Source: Lachnospiraceae bacterium
Lineage (GTDB): Bacteria > Bacillota > Clostridia > Lachnospirales > Lachnospiraceae
Length of the DNA: 33,334 nt
NCBI GenBank assembly: GCA_017543445.1
Contig: JAFYGB010000007.1
Coordinates: 1 to 33,334 of the forward strand
Direction of reading: 5' to 3'
In this document: one piece after another, positions 1 through 9,041 of the stretch
Layout of the letters: each line of letters starts with the position of its first letter
Numbering within the stretch: position 1 is the stretch's first letter
Translations under genes and position numbers: made by a program
Notes under the pieces: model-generated
Told to the model about the DNA's origin: nothing
The model's database searches: none
What the model saw: the letters and a program-made list of their open reading frames with translations, nothing else

Positions 1-972
1 CATTTCCGGATATTTTGCACAGTACTCAGCGAACATAGCTTCCCATGCTGCCTGCGCCTTAGCGCCCTTCTGTGCCTTTTCTTTGTAGTTTGCATAAACT
101 TCCTCGGGAACGAAGAACGGCTCCTGAGACGGCCATCCCAGGTTCTCCTTCAGAGCAGCTACATTGTCCACGCCGAGAGGCTCGCCGTGTGCGCTGGCCT
201 TACCCTGCTTAGCCGGGCAGCCATAACCGATCTGAGTCTTTACGATGATGAAGGAAGGCTTTGTCTTCTCAGCCTTTGCAGCTTCGATCGCCTTACCGAT
301 CTCTTCGAGGTTGTTTCCGTCCTCAACTGTGAGGGTCTGGAAACCGAATGCCTGCATACGCATCTCAACGTTCTCGGTAAATGCGATGTCGGTGCTACCT
401 TCGATGGAGATCTTGTTGGAATCGTAAAGAACGATCAGCTTCGAGAGGCCTAAGGTTCCCGCAAGGGAGAATGCTTCGGAGGAGATACCCTCCATCATGC
501 AGCCGTCGCCGCCGAGAACGAAGGTGTAGTGATCTACTACCGGGAAGTTCTCTTTGTTGAAAGTTGCAGCAAGGTGTGCCTCAGCGATCGCCATACCAAC
601 TGCCATACCCATACCAGCGCCTAAGGGACCGGTGGTTGCTTCAACGCCGCGGGTATGCTTATACTCCGGATGTCCCGGGGTCAGAGAGCCATCCTGACGG
701 AACTGCTTGAGATCCTCAACGGTCAGGCCGTAGCCGAACAGATGAAGAAGTGAATACAAAAGGGTCGAACCATGTCCGCCGGACAGGATGAAACGGTCGC
801 GGTTAGCCCACTCGGTGTCAGCCGGGTTGTGGTTCATATGATTTGCCCAAAGCTCGTAAGCCATGGCAGCGGAGCCGAGGGGAAGTCCCGGGTGACCGGA
901 ATTAGCCTTCTGGACCGCATCAGCGGCAAGCACACGAATGGCGTTTACCGACTGCATTTCGATATTGCTCAT
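1..972 (-). CDS. tkt: Transketolase, N-terminal part (cut by left window edge)
   Basis: The first 324 residues of a transketolase are visible; the full protein is normally about 650 to 660 residues, so the rest lies beyond position 1. The enzyme moves two-carbon ketol units between sugar phosphates using thiamine diphosphate, in the non-oxidative pentose phosphate pathway in the cytoplasm. Family motifs are clear: NSGHPGLPLG near the N terminus, GGHGSTLLYSLLHL, GPLGAGMGMAVG, and the thiamine-diphosphate-binding GDGCMMEGISSEAFSLAG followed by LYDSN. The ATG is preceded by AGGAGG at normal spacing. It starts 31 bases after the transaldolase stop, so the two are probably co-transcribed from the promoter near 1753-1781. 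Identification is secure. Confidence 0.96.
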   Translation of the reverse strand, partial: MSNIEMQSVNAIRVLAADAVQKANSGHPGLPLGSAAMAYELWANHMNHNPADTEWANRDRFILSGGHGSTLLYSLLHLFGYGLTVEDLKQFRQDGSLTPGHPEYKHTRGVEATTGPLGAGMGMAVGMAIAEAHLAATFNKENFPVVDHYTFVLGGDGCMMEGISSEAFSLAGTLGLSKLIVLYDSNKISIEGSTDIAFTENVEMRMQAFGFQTLTVEDGNNLEEIGKAIEAAKAEKTKPSFIIVKTQIGYGCPAKQGKASAHGEPLGVDNVAALKENLGWPSQEPFFVPEEVYANYKEKAQKGAKAQAAWEAMFAEYCAKYPEM

Positions 973-1003
973 GTCTGTATCCTCCTGGTTATTGATCGGT
1001 CGA

Positions 1004-1657
1004 TTATTCACCGAATACGGCAATGTAGTCCTTCTTGAACTTCTCGATGCCCTGTGTGGTCAGCGGGTGGTTGATCATCTGCATCAGAACGTTGTAAGGT
1101 ACGGTTGCGATGTCAGCGCCTGCAGCTGCGCAGTCGATAACGTGGATCGGGTTACGTACGCTTGCAGCGATGATCTCGGTCTCGATGCCGTGCAATGCAA
1201 AGATGTCAGCGATGGACTGGATCAGATCGATACCAGGCATGGAGATGTCGTCCAGACGGCCCAGAAACGGGGAAACGTAGGTAGCGCCTGCTCTTGCAGC
1301 AAGAAGTGCCTGTGCTGCGGAGAAGATCAGGGTAACGTTCGTCTTGATGCCCATCTTCTTACAAGCCTTTGTAGCCTTCAGACCTTCTGCGGTCATCGGG
1401 ATCTTAACGACCATATTCGGGTGGATGGCTGCGATCGCCTTAGCTTCCTCGATCATGGTCTCAGCGTCAACGGTGGTAGCCTTAACTTCGCCGCTGATGG
1501 GGCCGTCAACGATGGTGGTGATCTCCTTAATTACCTCGTTGAAATCTCTGCCTTCCTTTGCGATCAGAGAGGGGTTCGTGGTAACACCACAGATGATGCC
1601 CATGTCATTGGCCTTGCGAATCGCTTCAACGTCCGCTGTGTCGATAAAAAACTTCAT
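1004..1657 (-). CDS. tal: Transaldolase, small TalC/MipB type
   Basis: A 217-residue protein of the short transaldolase / fructose-6-phosphate aldolase family, which is about 215 to 220 residues long and forms a decameric TIM barrel. The Schiff-base lysine is K85 in [25 protein letters not shown] is the N-terminal family motif. At the position where E. coli FructoseA aldolase has Tyr131, this protein has Phe131 ([11 protein letters not shown]), the residue typical of true transaldolases, so dihydroxyacetone transfer in the pentose phosphate pathway is favoured over fructose-6-phosphate cleavage. The start has a strong CCGGAGG site. It is the first gene after the promoter at 1753-1781 and is followed directly by transketolase, its pathway partner. 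Confidence 0.93.
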   Translation of the reverse strand: MKFFIDTADVEAIRKANDMGIICGVTTNPSLIAKEGRDFNEVIKEITTIVDGPISGEVKATTVDAETMIEEAKAIAAIHPNMVVKIPMTAEGLKATKACKKMGIKTNVTLIFSAAQALLAARAGATYVSPFLGRLDDISMPGIDLIQSIADIFALHGIETEIIAASVRNPIHVIDCAAAGADIATVPYNVLMQMINHPLTTQGIEKFKKDYIAVFGE

Positions 1658-1752
1658 AAAATTACCTCCGGTAAAATATTAAATTATTGGATTTCCGATC
1701 GGAGCTTAAGTGGGCATGGAACCGCCCCGGACCTCCGAGCGACATTACTACT

Positions 1753-1781
1753 ATTGTATCTTTTTTTTGCCATTCTTGCAA
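1753..1781 (-). promoter_or_regulatory. Sigma-A-type promoter for transaldolase-transketolase
   Basis: On the minus strand TTGCAA (1776-1781) is followed after 17 bases by TACAAT (1753-1758). The spacer is A-rich. The predicted transcript has a leader of about 90 bases that contains the complementary pair TCGGAG and CTCCGA, which may form a weak hairpin. No terminator is visible between araD and this promoter, so read-through from araD is possible. Confidence 0.65.
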
Positions 1782-1803
1782 GTCAAAAATGGTGCATTTT
1801 CGG

Positions 1804-2505
1804 TCAATTCTTTTTCTCCTGACCATAGTATGCATTCGGGCCGTGCTTACGCAGGAAATGCTTCGCGATAATGTACTGCCCCGCCGGCTGCATATCCGGG
1901 TTGATCATAAGTGCCTGCGCCGCCATCATTGCCACCTGCTCCAGCACTGCGGAATTGTAGACTGCCTCTTCGGGCGTTTTACCCCAGGTGAACGGACCGT
2001 GGCTTTTGCACAGCACGCCCGGCGTGTGGATCGGGTTCTTCTCGGCAAATGCTTCTTTGATCACGGTCGCGGTGTGGAATTCGTACGCTTCATTGATCTC
2101 CTCTTCGGTCAGATCACGTGTGCACGGGATCTCTCCGTAGAAGTAATCGGCATGCGTGGTCCCGTACGCCGGGATGCCGCGGCCTGCCTGCGCCCACGAT
2201 ACCGCCCACGGCGAATGCGTGTGCACAACGCCGCCGATCTGCGGCCATGCCTTATACAGTTCCAGATGGGTCGGTGTGTCCGATGAAGGGCGCAGATCGC
2301 CCTCCACCGTCTTACCGGTCATGAGATCCAGAACGACCATGTCTTCTGCCTTCATCGTCTCATACGGCACACCGCTCGGCTTGATCACAACGAGACCCTT
2401 TTCGCGGTCAATGCCGCTCACATTGCCCCAGGTGTAGATCGCCAGCTTGCGGTTAAACAGTTCCATATTCGCCTCGTAAACGCGGCGCTTCAATTCATCC
2501 AACAT
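1804..2505 (-). CDS. araD: L-ribulose-5-phosphate 4-epimerase
   Basis: A 233-residue class II aldolase/epimerase that converts L-ribulose 5-phosphate to D-xylulose 5-phosphate, the last step of L-arabinose catabolism. The length matches E. coli AraD (231). With the start at 2505 ([16 protein letters not shown]) the zinc-binding histidines fall at H95 and H97 in [10 protein letters not shown], the same numbers as in E. coli, and the third is in the later HTPGVL/HGPF region. An in-frame ATG six bases upstream (2511) would leave only about 3 bases to the AAGGAG site, so 2505 is preferred. It follows thrS by 31 bases and has no visible promoter of its own, so it probably shares the T-box-controlled transcript. 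Araban use is also supported by the GH51 gene at 25.6 kb. Confidence 0.92.
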   Translation of the reverse strand: MLDELKRRVYEANMELFNRKLAIYTWGNVSGIDREKGLVVIKPSGVPYETMKAEDMVVLDLMTGKTVEGDLRPSSDTPTHLELYKAWPQIGGVVHTHSPWAVSWAQAGRGIPAYGTTHADYFYGEIPCTRDLTEEEINEAYEFHTATVIKEAFAEKNPIHTPGVLCKSHGPFTWGKTPEEAVYNSAVLEQVAMMAAQALMINPDMQPAGQYIIAKHFLRKHGPNAYYGQEKKN

Positions 2506-2536
2506 TCTCATTCACTCCTTATGCAAGTGCGTATTT

Positions 2537-4501
2537 TTACTGCGCATTGTCCTGCGGGATCTCCTGACGGATCTCCTTCGTCTCGATCTCCTTTGTGATC
2601 GCTGCGATGAACTCATCCAGCGGCTTCACGCCCTCGTCACCGGCAAAACGGCTGCGAACGGCAACGGTACCGTCCTCGGATTCCTTCTGGCCCACAACGA
2701 GCATGTAAGGGATCTTATCGAGACGAGCCTCGCGGATCTTATAGCCGATCTTCTCGGAACGATGGTCTACGGTGCAGTCAATGTGTGCCTTCTTCAGCTT
2801 CGCAGCTACCTCGAAAGCGTAATCCTCGAATTTATCGGAGATGGGCAGTACACGAACCTGCTCCGCGCACATCCAGGTCGGGAACTTACCTGCATAGTGC
2901 TCGATGAGCCATGCCAGCGTTCTCTCGTAGCAGCCCAGGGAGGTTCTGTGAACGACCCAAGGACGTACCTTCTCGCCCTTCTCGTCGATGTAGTACATAC
3001 CGAACTTCTCGGCAGCAGCGCAGTCGAGCTGAACGGTGATCATGGTATCTTCCTTACCGTAAACGTTCTTCGCCTGGATATCGATCTTCGGACCATAGAA
3101 GGCTGCCTCGCCCTCTGCCTCAGTGAACTGGATACCCTTCTTGATCATAACGTCACGCAGGTACTTCTGCGTATTCTCCCAGTACGCGTCGTCGCCCAGG
3201 TACTTCTCGCGGTTCACCGGATCCCACTTGGACAGGCGGTAGCTTACGTCGCCTTCCAGGCCCAAGGTCTTAAGCACGTAATCGATACGGTCGACAACGT
3301 TGTTGAGCTCGACTTCTGCCTGGTCGGGGCGAATGATCAGGTGTGCCTCGGTGATCGTGAACTGACGTACACGTGTCAGGCCGTGCATCTCACCGGAATC
3401 CTCGTTACGGAACAGGGTCGATGTCTCCGCCATACGCACGGGCATGTCACGGTAGGAATGCTGCTCATTCATGAAAACATTGTACTGGAACGGGCAAGTC
3501 ATGGGACGCAGCGCCATCAGTTCCTTGCTTTCGTCGTCCTTATTCAGGATGAACATACCGTCCATGTAGTGATCCCAGTGACCGGAGATCTTATAGAGGT
3601 CGGACTTCGCCATGAGCGGTGTACGTGTACGTACATAGCCCCATTCATTGTCCTCCATATCCTCGATCCAACGCTGCAGCTTCATGAGCATCTTCGTGCC
3701 CTTTGGTGTGAAGAGCGGCAGGCCCTGGCCGATCACGTCGACCGTCAGGAAGAGCTTCATCTCACGGCCCAGACGGTTGTGGTCACGCATCTTCGCGTCT
3801 TCGAGTTTCGCCAGGTGCGCAGCCAGCTCCTCTTTGTTGAAGAACGCCGTACCATAGATACGCTGCAGACGCGCGCGGTTCGAATCGCCGCGCCAGTAAG
3901 CCATGGAGGAACTCAGCAGCTTGAAGGCCTTGATGCCCTTCGTGCTCTGCAGGTGCGGGCCTGCGCAGAGATCGACGAAGCCTCCCTGATCGTAGAAACT
4001 GATCTCGGCGTCCTCCGGCAGATCCTGGATGAGCTCTACCTTAAACGGCTGGCCCTTCTCCTCGAAATATTGGATTGCCTCGGCTCTGGGCTTCGTGAAA
4101 CGGGTCAATTCATGACCTTCCTTGATGATCTTCTTCATCTCGTCTTCGATGCGGTCCAGGTCCTCACGAGAGAACGGATCGGACTCGAAGTCATAGTAGA
4201 AACCATCCTCGATGGAAGGGCCGATAGTAACCTTCGCGTTCGGATACAGGCGCAGAACTGCCTCCGCCATGATGTGGGATGTGGTGTGACGCAGTACGGC
4301 GAGTGCTCTCGGATCGGACGATGTCACGATGTTCAGTGTGCAATCCTCCGACAGGATCGTACGCAGGTCCACGATCTTACCGTCCACCTCACCTGCGCAG
4401 GTATTGCGCGCCAGGCCTTCGCTGATGTCCTTCGCGATGTCGATGATCGACATCGGCTGCGCGTATTCACGCACCGAGCCGTCTTTCAATGTAATCTTCA
4501 T
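2537..4501 (-). CDS. thrS: Threonyl-tRNA synthetase
   Basis: A 654-residue class II aminoacyl-tRNA synthetase that charges tRNA-Thr in the cytoplasm. Domains in order: TGS domain (about 1-62), second editing/additional domain with the TTSHIMAEAVL histidine motif, catalytic core (LALRPMTCPFQ, FRNEDSGEMHGLTRVRQFT, VVHRTSLGCYERTLAWLIEHYAG), and C-terminal anticodon-binding domain (VRVLPISDKF to the end). The length is typical of the family. The ATG is preceded by AAAGGAGC. Expression is controlled by the T-box leader directly upstream. The large open frame on the opposite strand is a shadow of this gene. Confidence 0.98.
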   Translation of the reverse strand: MKITLKDGSVREYAQPMSIIDIAKDISEGLARNTCAGEVDGKIVDLRTILSEDCTLNIVTSSDPRALAVLRHTTSHIMAEAVLRLYPNAKVTIGPSIEDGFYYDFESDPFSREDLDRIEDEMKKIIKEGHELTRFTKPRAEAIQYFEEKGQPFKVELIQDLPEDAEISFYDQGGFVDLCAGPHLQSTKGIKAFKLLSSSMAYWRGDSNRARLQRIYGTAFFNKEELAAHLAKLEDAKMRDHNRLGREMKLFLTVDVIGQGLPLFTPKGTKMLMKLQRWIEDMEDNEWGYVRTRTPLMAKSDLYKISGHWDHYMDGMFILNKDDESKELMALRPMTCPFQYNVFMNEQHSYRDMPVRMAETSTLFRNEDSGEMHGLTRVRQFTITEAHLIIRPDQAEVELNNVVDRIDYVLKTLGLEGDVSYRLSKWDPVNREKYLGDDAYWENTQKYLRDVMIKKGIQFTEAEGEAAFYGPKIDIQAKNVYGKEDTMITVQLDCAAAEKFGMYYIDEKGEKVRPWVVHRTSLGCYERTLAWLIEHYAGKFPTWMCAEQVRVLPISDKFEDYAFEVAAKLKKAHIDCTVDHRSEKIGYKIREARLDKIPYMLVVGQKESEDGTVAVRSRFAGDEGVKPLDEFIAAITKEIETKEIRQEIPQDNAQ

Positions 4502-4566
4502 AAGTTGCTCCTTTCACAGTGTTTAAGTCTTTTCTCTGATTTCTGTTCGTTTTAGCTCCTATAACA

Positions 4567-4616
4567 TGAAAACGTCCCTTTTGACGCTCTGCCTCTCGGC
4601 GAGTTCAAAAGGGACG
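4567..4616 (-). terminator. T-box-controlled intrinsic terminator
   Basis: On the minus strand CGTCCCTTTTGA (4605-4616) pairs over 12 bases with TCAAAAGGGACG (4573-4584), followed by TTTTC. The 5' part of this hairpin is adjacent to the T-box sequence that forms the competing antiterminator. Confidence 0.92.
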
Positions 4617-4830
4617 CTTCCGCGCGGTTCCACCCTGCTTTCCCTGCGCACACGTAGCATGCGCAAAGACAACTTTGTTTGACAGTAACGGTGTCACCGG
4701 CTCGTATTAAGAGCTCTCAGGGGTGGTCTTCTCCGATCGGCTCAGGATGCGCTCCCAGCTTATGCGCCTCTCTCTGGACTTGAGTTTCGGACCGGATACT
4801 GTCCCCATCAACGATTTATTTTATTCCTTA
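4573..4830 (-). promoter_or_regulatory. T-box riboswitch leader of thrS (threonine specifier)
   Basis: The minus-strand leader carries the canonical T-box sequence GGGTGGAACCGCG (4623-4635), whose UGGAAC part pairs with the acceptor end of uncharged tRNA. Stem I lies upstream (about 4722-4810), with the specifier region GAAGACCACCCCTGAG; ACC at 4725-4727, followed by A, reads as a threonine codon. A stem III-like hairpin GCTCTTAATACGAGC follows. The T-box is directly followed by the terminator hairpin, so transcription should continue into thrS (and probably araD) when tRNA-Thr is uncharged. The match between specifier and downstream gene makes this very secure. Confidence 0.95.
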
Positions 4831-4836
4831 CGTTTC

Positions 4837-4864
4837 AGTTTAGCACGTTTCCGGAAAATGTCAA
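4837..4864 (-). promoter_or_regulatory. Promoter of thrS
   Basis: Minus-strand TTGACA (4859-4864) is separated by 16 bases from TAAACT (4837-4842). The -35 element begins only about 9 bases after the stop codon of the ABC permease gene. The predicted leader to the thrS start is about 330 bases, which fits a full T-box. Confidence 0.75.
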
Positions 4865-4872
4865 CCCATATT

Positions 4873-6642
4873 TTACTGCTTTCCTCTGCGTAAAAGCTTC
4901 GCGCACACGATGAAGAATACGATGGACAGAGCCAGCAGCATCCAGATCGTGAAACCCGCGAAGAGGTAGATCTTCGAAAGGTTCATTTTACCACGCAGCT
5001 GATACAGGATAAACAGCGGCGCTCCTGCCAGGATGAACGAAAGGATCTGCATCATCAGTTTCGCGATGTATACGCGGAAAATGCAGTTCAGTGCGAAACC
5101 GCACAGGCTGGTATATACATAGTAGATCAAGAGTAATACAAAGAACAGCAGCGCCAGACCGATGTTAAAATCGGATACCAGATACAAAAGCACTGCGACC
5201 GGAAGCAGATCCACCAGACCTTCCAGAATATACTCGGCATAACTCCAAAGCAGAATGGATGACATGGTCTCCGGTACCATATAGATGAAGTTGACATTCA
5301 TATCCAGCTGCAGCGGGTTCGTACGTGCCCGGAAGTACAGGATGAATGCAAATACCAGTGCTACGACCAGAACGAATACCTGATAAAACTGCTCCGGTAT
5401 CCTTTCCGTTTCCTCTTTCATTTGGGATAGCACTTTCCAATACGTATAGAACAGGATACCCGAGGTGAGCAGGTTAAACAGGAAGGAGCCGGCCAGCAGT
5501 CCCTTCAAACGGCTCTGACGCACACGGTTTCCAAGATTCTTCTTAAAGAAAGCCTTCGCGCCGGGCGCCCGGTCGAACGAGATCATCTTATTACGGATCT
5601 TATTACTCTTCTTCTCGATGCTTTCCTTGCTGCGCAGGCTGGTGTTCGTCAGGCCCTTCTTCTTATCCTTCATGCGCTCCAGGGTCTGCTGCTGAACCAT
5701 CGCGAAGTCCAAGGAATCCTCATAGAAATCCACTTCCTTACTGAAGATCCATTTCAGGAGCAGTACGCAGAAGATTACAGATACCGCAAAGAATGCCAGT
5801 GCCAGCAGGTATTCCTCCTGGATCAACATGGTGAAGCAAGTCTTCATCCAGCCGATGAACGGGATCAAACGTGTCCCGATGCTCGTACATACCAAAGTCA
5901 ATGATTTATAGAGTCCGATCTTCAAAACGAAGGCCAGGAACAGGAAGATCAGGATCGGCAGAGCGCCGATGACCAGGACGATCTTCGATACCATCGGACG
6001 GATCTTCGGATGGTTATAAAACAAAAGATACGACGCGAGGCTGATGACATTGTTCATGATGGACAGGCCGACATAGGCGAAGAAGCAGGCGATAAACGCC
6101 ACTGGCGTAAACAGGCCGTTTCCCACCAGATTCGGATATTGATACAGCAGGAAGAGTGAACCCAACAAGGCCATTCCGACCTGCGCGATCATCTTAAACG
6201 CCAGGACCGACTGTGGTTTATGCGGGGACGGGAACAGGAAGTTCACATCCGCCATCGAGAAGAAGTTCGCACCACTCTTCGCACCGGTCGCAAAGGATAT
6301 TCCAACGACGAGGATCACGATCATGAACACAACGCCCTCGATGATGATGGGGCCCATTTCATGGACCTTTCCGTTGGCGTCGCCGATGAACAGTCCGTCC
6401 TCCGTATCATAGAGTTTATCCAGCGTAGCGAATTCCGGGATCACATCGTACTTTTTCTCATCCACAACACCGCTCTCGGAAGCCTCCTGCGCCTTCTGTT
6501 TCTCTTTTTCGTTTGCGATATTACTCAGAACGATCAGTCCTACAACAAACAGGACCAGAAAGATAAACATGATCTTATGGCGCTTGAAGGTATTGCCGAT
6601 GCTATGCTTCATGTACCAAAAGGATAAAGGAACCAGTGTCAT
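4873..6642 (-). CDS. Membrane subunit of an ABC-type exporter
   Basis: A 589-residue integral membrane protein with many hydrophobic segments, beginning with a cytoplasmic N terminus (KHSIGNTFKRHK) and a first membrane span at about residues 26-43. A soluble loop follows, then two clusters of spans separated by a highly charged cytoplasmic stretch in the middle (around MKDKKKGLTNTSLRSKESIEKK). This arrangement resembles the putative ABC exporter family of Bacillota, paired with a single ATPase. It starts 3 bases after the stop of the ATPase gene, with GGAGG before the ATG, so the two form one operon and presumably one transporter. The substrate cannot be read from the sequence; proteins of this type often export peptides or act in stress responses. 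No terminator is visible before the thrS promoter. Confidence 0.75.
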   Translation of the reverse strand: MTLVPLSFWYMKHSIGNTFKRHKIMFIFLVLFVVGLIVLSNIANEKEKQKAQEASESGVVDEKKYDVIPEFATLDKLYDTEDGLFIGDANGKVHEMGPIIIEGVVFMIVILVVGISFATGAKSGANFFSMADVNFLFPSPHKPQSVLAFKMIAQVGMALLGSLFLLYQYPNLVGNGLFTPVAFIACFFAYVGLSIMNNVISLASYLLFYNHPKIRPMVSKIVLVIGALPILIFLFLAFVLKIGLYKSLTLVCTSIGTRLIPFIGWMKTCFTMLIQEEYLLALAFFAVSVIFCVLLLKWIFSKEVDFYEDSLDFAMVQQQTLERMKDKKKGLTNTSLRSKESIEKKSNKIRNKMISFDRAPGAKAFFKKNLGNRVRQSRLKGLLAGSFLFNLLTSGILFYTYWKVLSQMKEETERIPEQFYQVFVLVVALVFAFILYFRARTNPLQLDMNVNFIYMVPETMSSILLWSYAEYILEGLVDLLPVAVLLYLVSDFNIGLALLFFVLLLIYYVYTSLCGFALNCIFRVYIAKLMMQILSFILAGAPLFILYQLRGKMNLSKIYLFAGFTIWMLLALSIVFFIVCAKLLRRGKQ

Positions 6643-6645
6643 GAT

Positions 6646-7410
6646 TTATGCCTCCTTCTCCTCGGTCAGGCTATACATATCCGACTCGGAAATGCCTTCC
6701 GTGAGCGCGAAGAACTCGTCTTCGAGCGTGCGTCCCTGTGCTTCCAGGTCGGCGCGGGTAACATTGCCCAGAATGTGACCCTTCTGCATGATCACGGCGT
6801 GATCCCAAAGACGGTCCATGCTGTCAATGATGTGCGTGGACACCAGCAATGTCTGACCGTTCTTCTTCATCTCTCCCATCAGGACCTTAAGTTCCTTAAT
6901 GGCGTGGGGATCCAGACCGATCATCGGTTCATCCATGAGCATCAGTTTCGGCTGAGGGAGCAATGCGCAGCACAGCGAAAGTTTCTGTGACATACCTTTC
7001 GACAACTCATCGCCGAACTTATTCGTCTTATCCTGCAGTTCAAAGCGCTCCAGTAATTCATTCATGAAGGGGCGGTAATTCTCCAGGCGATAAGCCCGCG
7101 CCACGAACTCCATATGCTCCTCAACGGTCAGGTTCGGGTACAGGGACGGGATCTCCGGCATGTAGCCCAGAACGCGCTTCGCTTCGATGCTTTTGTTCGG
7201 ATGGCCCGCTACGGTGATGTTTCCCGAATAACGAAGGAATCCGATGATGCTCTTCATAATGGTACTCTTACCGGCGCCGTTCGGTCCCAACAATACCGTC
7301 ACGGATCCCGCGGGCAATGCAAATGACACATCATCGCATGCCAATTCATTCTTATACTTCTTCGTTACATTTTCCACTGATAAGATCGTTTTAAAATCCT
7401 GTTCACTCAT
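6646..7410 (-). CDS. ABC transporter ATP-binding protein
   Basis: A 254-residue ABC ATPase that powers the membrane protein encoded just downstream. Walker A is GPNGAGKST (residues 42-50), the signature is LSKGMSQKLSL (from about 136), Walker B is LMLMDEP (156-162), the D-loop is GLDP, and the switch histidine is H193 in VSTHI. It belongs to the exporter-type, CcmA-like class that works with a separate permease. The start at 7410 (MSEQDFKT) has GAGG at about 9 bases; an upstream TTG at 7431 is possible but not needed. A possible -10 (TATACT, 7468-7473 on the minus strand) lies upstream with only a weak -35. Confidence 0.93.
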   Translation of the reverse strand: MSEQDFKTILSVENVTKKYKNELACDDVSFALPAGSVTVLLGPNGAGKSTIMKSIIGFLRYSGNITVAGHPNKSIEAKRVLGYMPEIPSLYPNLTVEEHMEFVARAYRLENYRPFMNELLERFELQDKTNKFGDELSKGMSQKLSLCCALLPQPKLMLMDEPMIGLDPHAIKELKVLMGEMKKNGQTLLVSTHIIDSMDRLWDHAVIMQKGHILGNVTRADLEAQGRTLEDEFFALTEGISESDMYSLTEEKEA

Positions 7411-7440
7411 GGTTTGTTTCCTCTTTCTCAATTACCTATG

Positions 7441-7507
7441 TTTGAGTTTTCCCTCAAATCTTTCTAGAGTATAGCACGGTCCCCAAAAGAGTTTTTTAAA
7501 AATCTCT
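7441..7507. promoter_or_regulatory. Divergent control region with two palindromes (ABC exporter / serpins)
   Basis: The 170-base gap between the minus-strand ABC operon and the plus-strand serpin genes holds TTTGAG/CTCAAA with a 6-base centre (7441-7458) and a 20-bp AT-rich near-palindrome (7488-7507; AGAG, T6, A5, T, CTCT; 18 of 20 positions symmetric). A minus-strand TATACT sits between them at 7468-7473. These could be operators; no regulator can be assigned. Confidence 0.35.
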
Positions 7508-7580
7508 TACATTTCGGTAGGAAAATCAAAAAAGCGCTCGTTTCAAAGGAAAACGACCAAAACACACAAGGAGGATGTTT

Positions 7581-9014
7581 ATGAAAAAGCATTTTATTTC
7601 AAACCACAATCGAATCGCGTCCCTGCTCATGGCAGGCGTTATGACGTGTACACTCCCGCTCGCCGGCTGCAGCAACCCGAATAACCCCGGCGGTAACACG
7701 ACCGAGGCCGATACCAAAGGTATAGTATCCACGAAGCCGGAGGAAACAACGAACCCGCGTGAGACTACAGAGCCGATGCCCACAGAGGCGGAGCCGACCG
7801 AAACAGGCGCAGCGGGCGATCCGAAAGAGACCGGAGAAGAGATCGAACCCACCAAAGAAACACCTCGCGAAAAGAGCGTGTTGACCGGCGAAGCAAAATC
7901 TTCTCTCGCAGGGCAGTACGACCACCTGACGCTGGATCTCATGACCCACGCGATCAAGGACACCACCGATAACGTCATGATCTCCCCTCTCTCGATCCTG
8001 ACCGCACTCAGCATGACAGCCAACGGCGCGAGTGGGGAAACCCTCCGTGAGATGGAGCAGGTTCTCGGCGGCGAACTGAACATTTCGCAGCTCAACGAGC
8101 TCATCAAGGCTTACAGCGATGCATTGCCCTCTTCTGAAGAAGCGAAGCTGGCCATTGCGAACTCCATTTGGTATAAGGATGCCCCCGGAGTTTCCATCCG
8201 TGAGGACTTCCTGAAAGCAAACCAGAAGTATTATAGCGCTGGCATCTTCCCGGCAGCCTTCGATAATCAAACCGTTACCGATATCAATAACTGGGTCGAT
8301 AAAAACACCGACGGCATGATCAAAAAGCTGCTCGACGAACTCAGCCCGGAAAACCGCATGATCCTGATCAATGCCATCCTGTTCGACGGAAAATGGGAAC
8401 AGCAGTATTATGAAGATGATGTTTGGGAATTTCCGTTTACAGATGCCAAAGGAAACACGAAAAACGTGAAGCAAATGGTATCCACAGAGTACACTTACCT
8501 GTCCGATGAGGACTGCATGGGCTTTATGAAGTCTTATAAGGGTGGAAAATACGCCTTCGTCGGTCTCCTCGGAAGGGAAGGACTGACCCCAGATGATCTT
8601 CTCTCGAAGATGACTGAGGAGCAGCTCCAGAACCTCTTTAAGAACGCTCAGGATCGTAAAGTATACGTTCGCATCCCGAAGTTCACCTTCGACTATTCGG
8701 TTACCATGAACGATATTTTGAAGTCCATGGGCATGAAGCAGGCGTTCGATCCCGAACTTGCGGATTTCTCCGGTATGACCGATAATGACCGCTTCGTAAT
8801 CAGCAAGGTCCTGCACAAGACCCGCGTGGAAGTGACCGAAAAAGGCACCCGCGCAGCAGCTGTGACCGGCGTTATGGTCGATACCTGCGCGATGCCGGAG
8901 CCGGAGGAGGTTCCTGAAGTATATCTGAACCGTCCGTTCGTATTCATGATCATAGATACCGAAATGAACCTGCCGATCTTCATCGGACGGGTAAATACCA
9001 TCGAGAAGCAGTAA
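7581..9014 (+). CDS. Serpin lipoprotein 1 (surface protease inhibitor)
   Basis: A 477-residue lipoprotein: signal peptide with lipobox LPLAGC (Cys30), a Thr/Pro/Glu-rich stalk (about 32-105), then a complete serpin domain (about 108-477). Serpins trap proteases irreversibly after cleavage in the reactive-centre loop. Family signs are NNVMISPLSILTALSMTANG, the hinge EKGTRAAAVT (residues 420-429) with small residues as needed for loop insertion, and the C-terminal signature VYLNRPFVFMI. Counting from the hinge, P1 falls at or near Cys in DTCAMP; the loop is about 5 residues longer than in alpha-1-antitrypsin, so the exact bond is uncertain. The start at 7581 is preferred over 7575, which directly abuts AAGGAGG. 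It is the first of three serpin genes in a row, 27 bases before the next. Confidence 0.93.
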   Translation: MKKHFISNHNRIASLLMAGVMTCTLPLAGCSNPNNPGGNTTEADTKGIVSTKPEETTNPRETTEPMPTEAEPTETGAAGDPKETGEEIEPTKETPREKSVLTGEAKSSLAGQYDHLTLDLMTHAIKDTTDNVMISPLSILTALSMTANGASGETLREMEQVLGGELNISQLNELIKAYSDALPSSEEAKLAIANSIWYKDAPGVSIREDFLKANQKYYSAGIFPAAFDNQTVTDINNWVDKNTDGMIKKLLDELSPENRMILINAILFDGKWEQQYYEDDVWEFPFTDAKGNTKNVKQMVSTEYTYLSDEDCMGFMKSYKGGKYAFVGLLGREGLTPDDLLSKMTEEQLQNLFKNAQDRKVYVRIPKFTFDYSVTMNDILKSMGMKQAFDPELADFSGMTDNDRFVISKVLHKTRVEVTEKGTRAAAVTGVMVDTCAMPEPEEVPEVYLNRPFVFMIIDTEMNLPIFIGRVNTIEKQ

Positions 9015-9041
9015 TCTACGCTACAGGAAGGAGATGTTACG

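Noticed and set aside
938-1822. 294-codon open frame on the plus strand
   Set aside because: It is antisense to transaldolase and parts of its neighbours, has a cysteine-rich random-like composition, and lacks a ribosome binding site.
2762-4555. 597-codon open frame on the plus strand
   Set aside because: It is exactly antisense to thrS, whose protein is unmistakable, and has no family features or ribosome binding site. Long antisense frames are expected in this codon usage.
7599-8816. 405-codon open frame on the minus strand
   Set aside because: Antisense shadow of serpin 1, which has a lipobox, hinge and serpin signature in frame.
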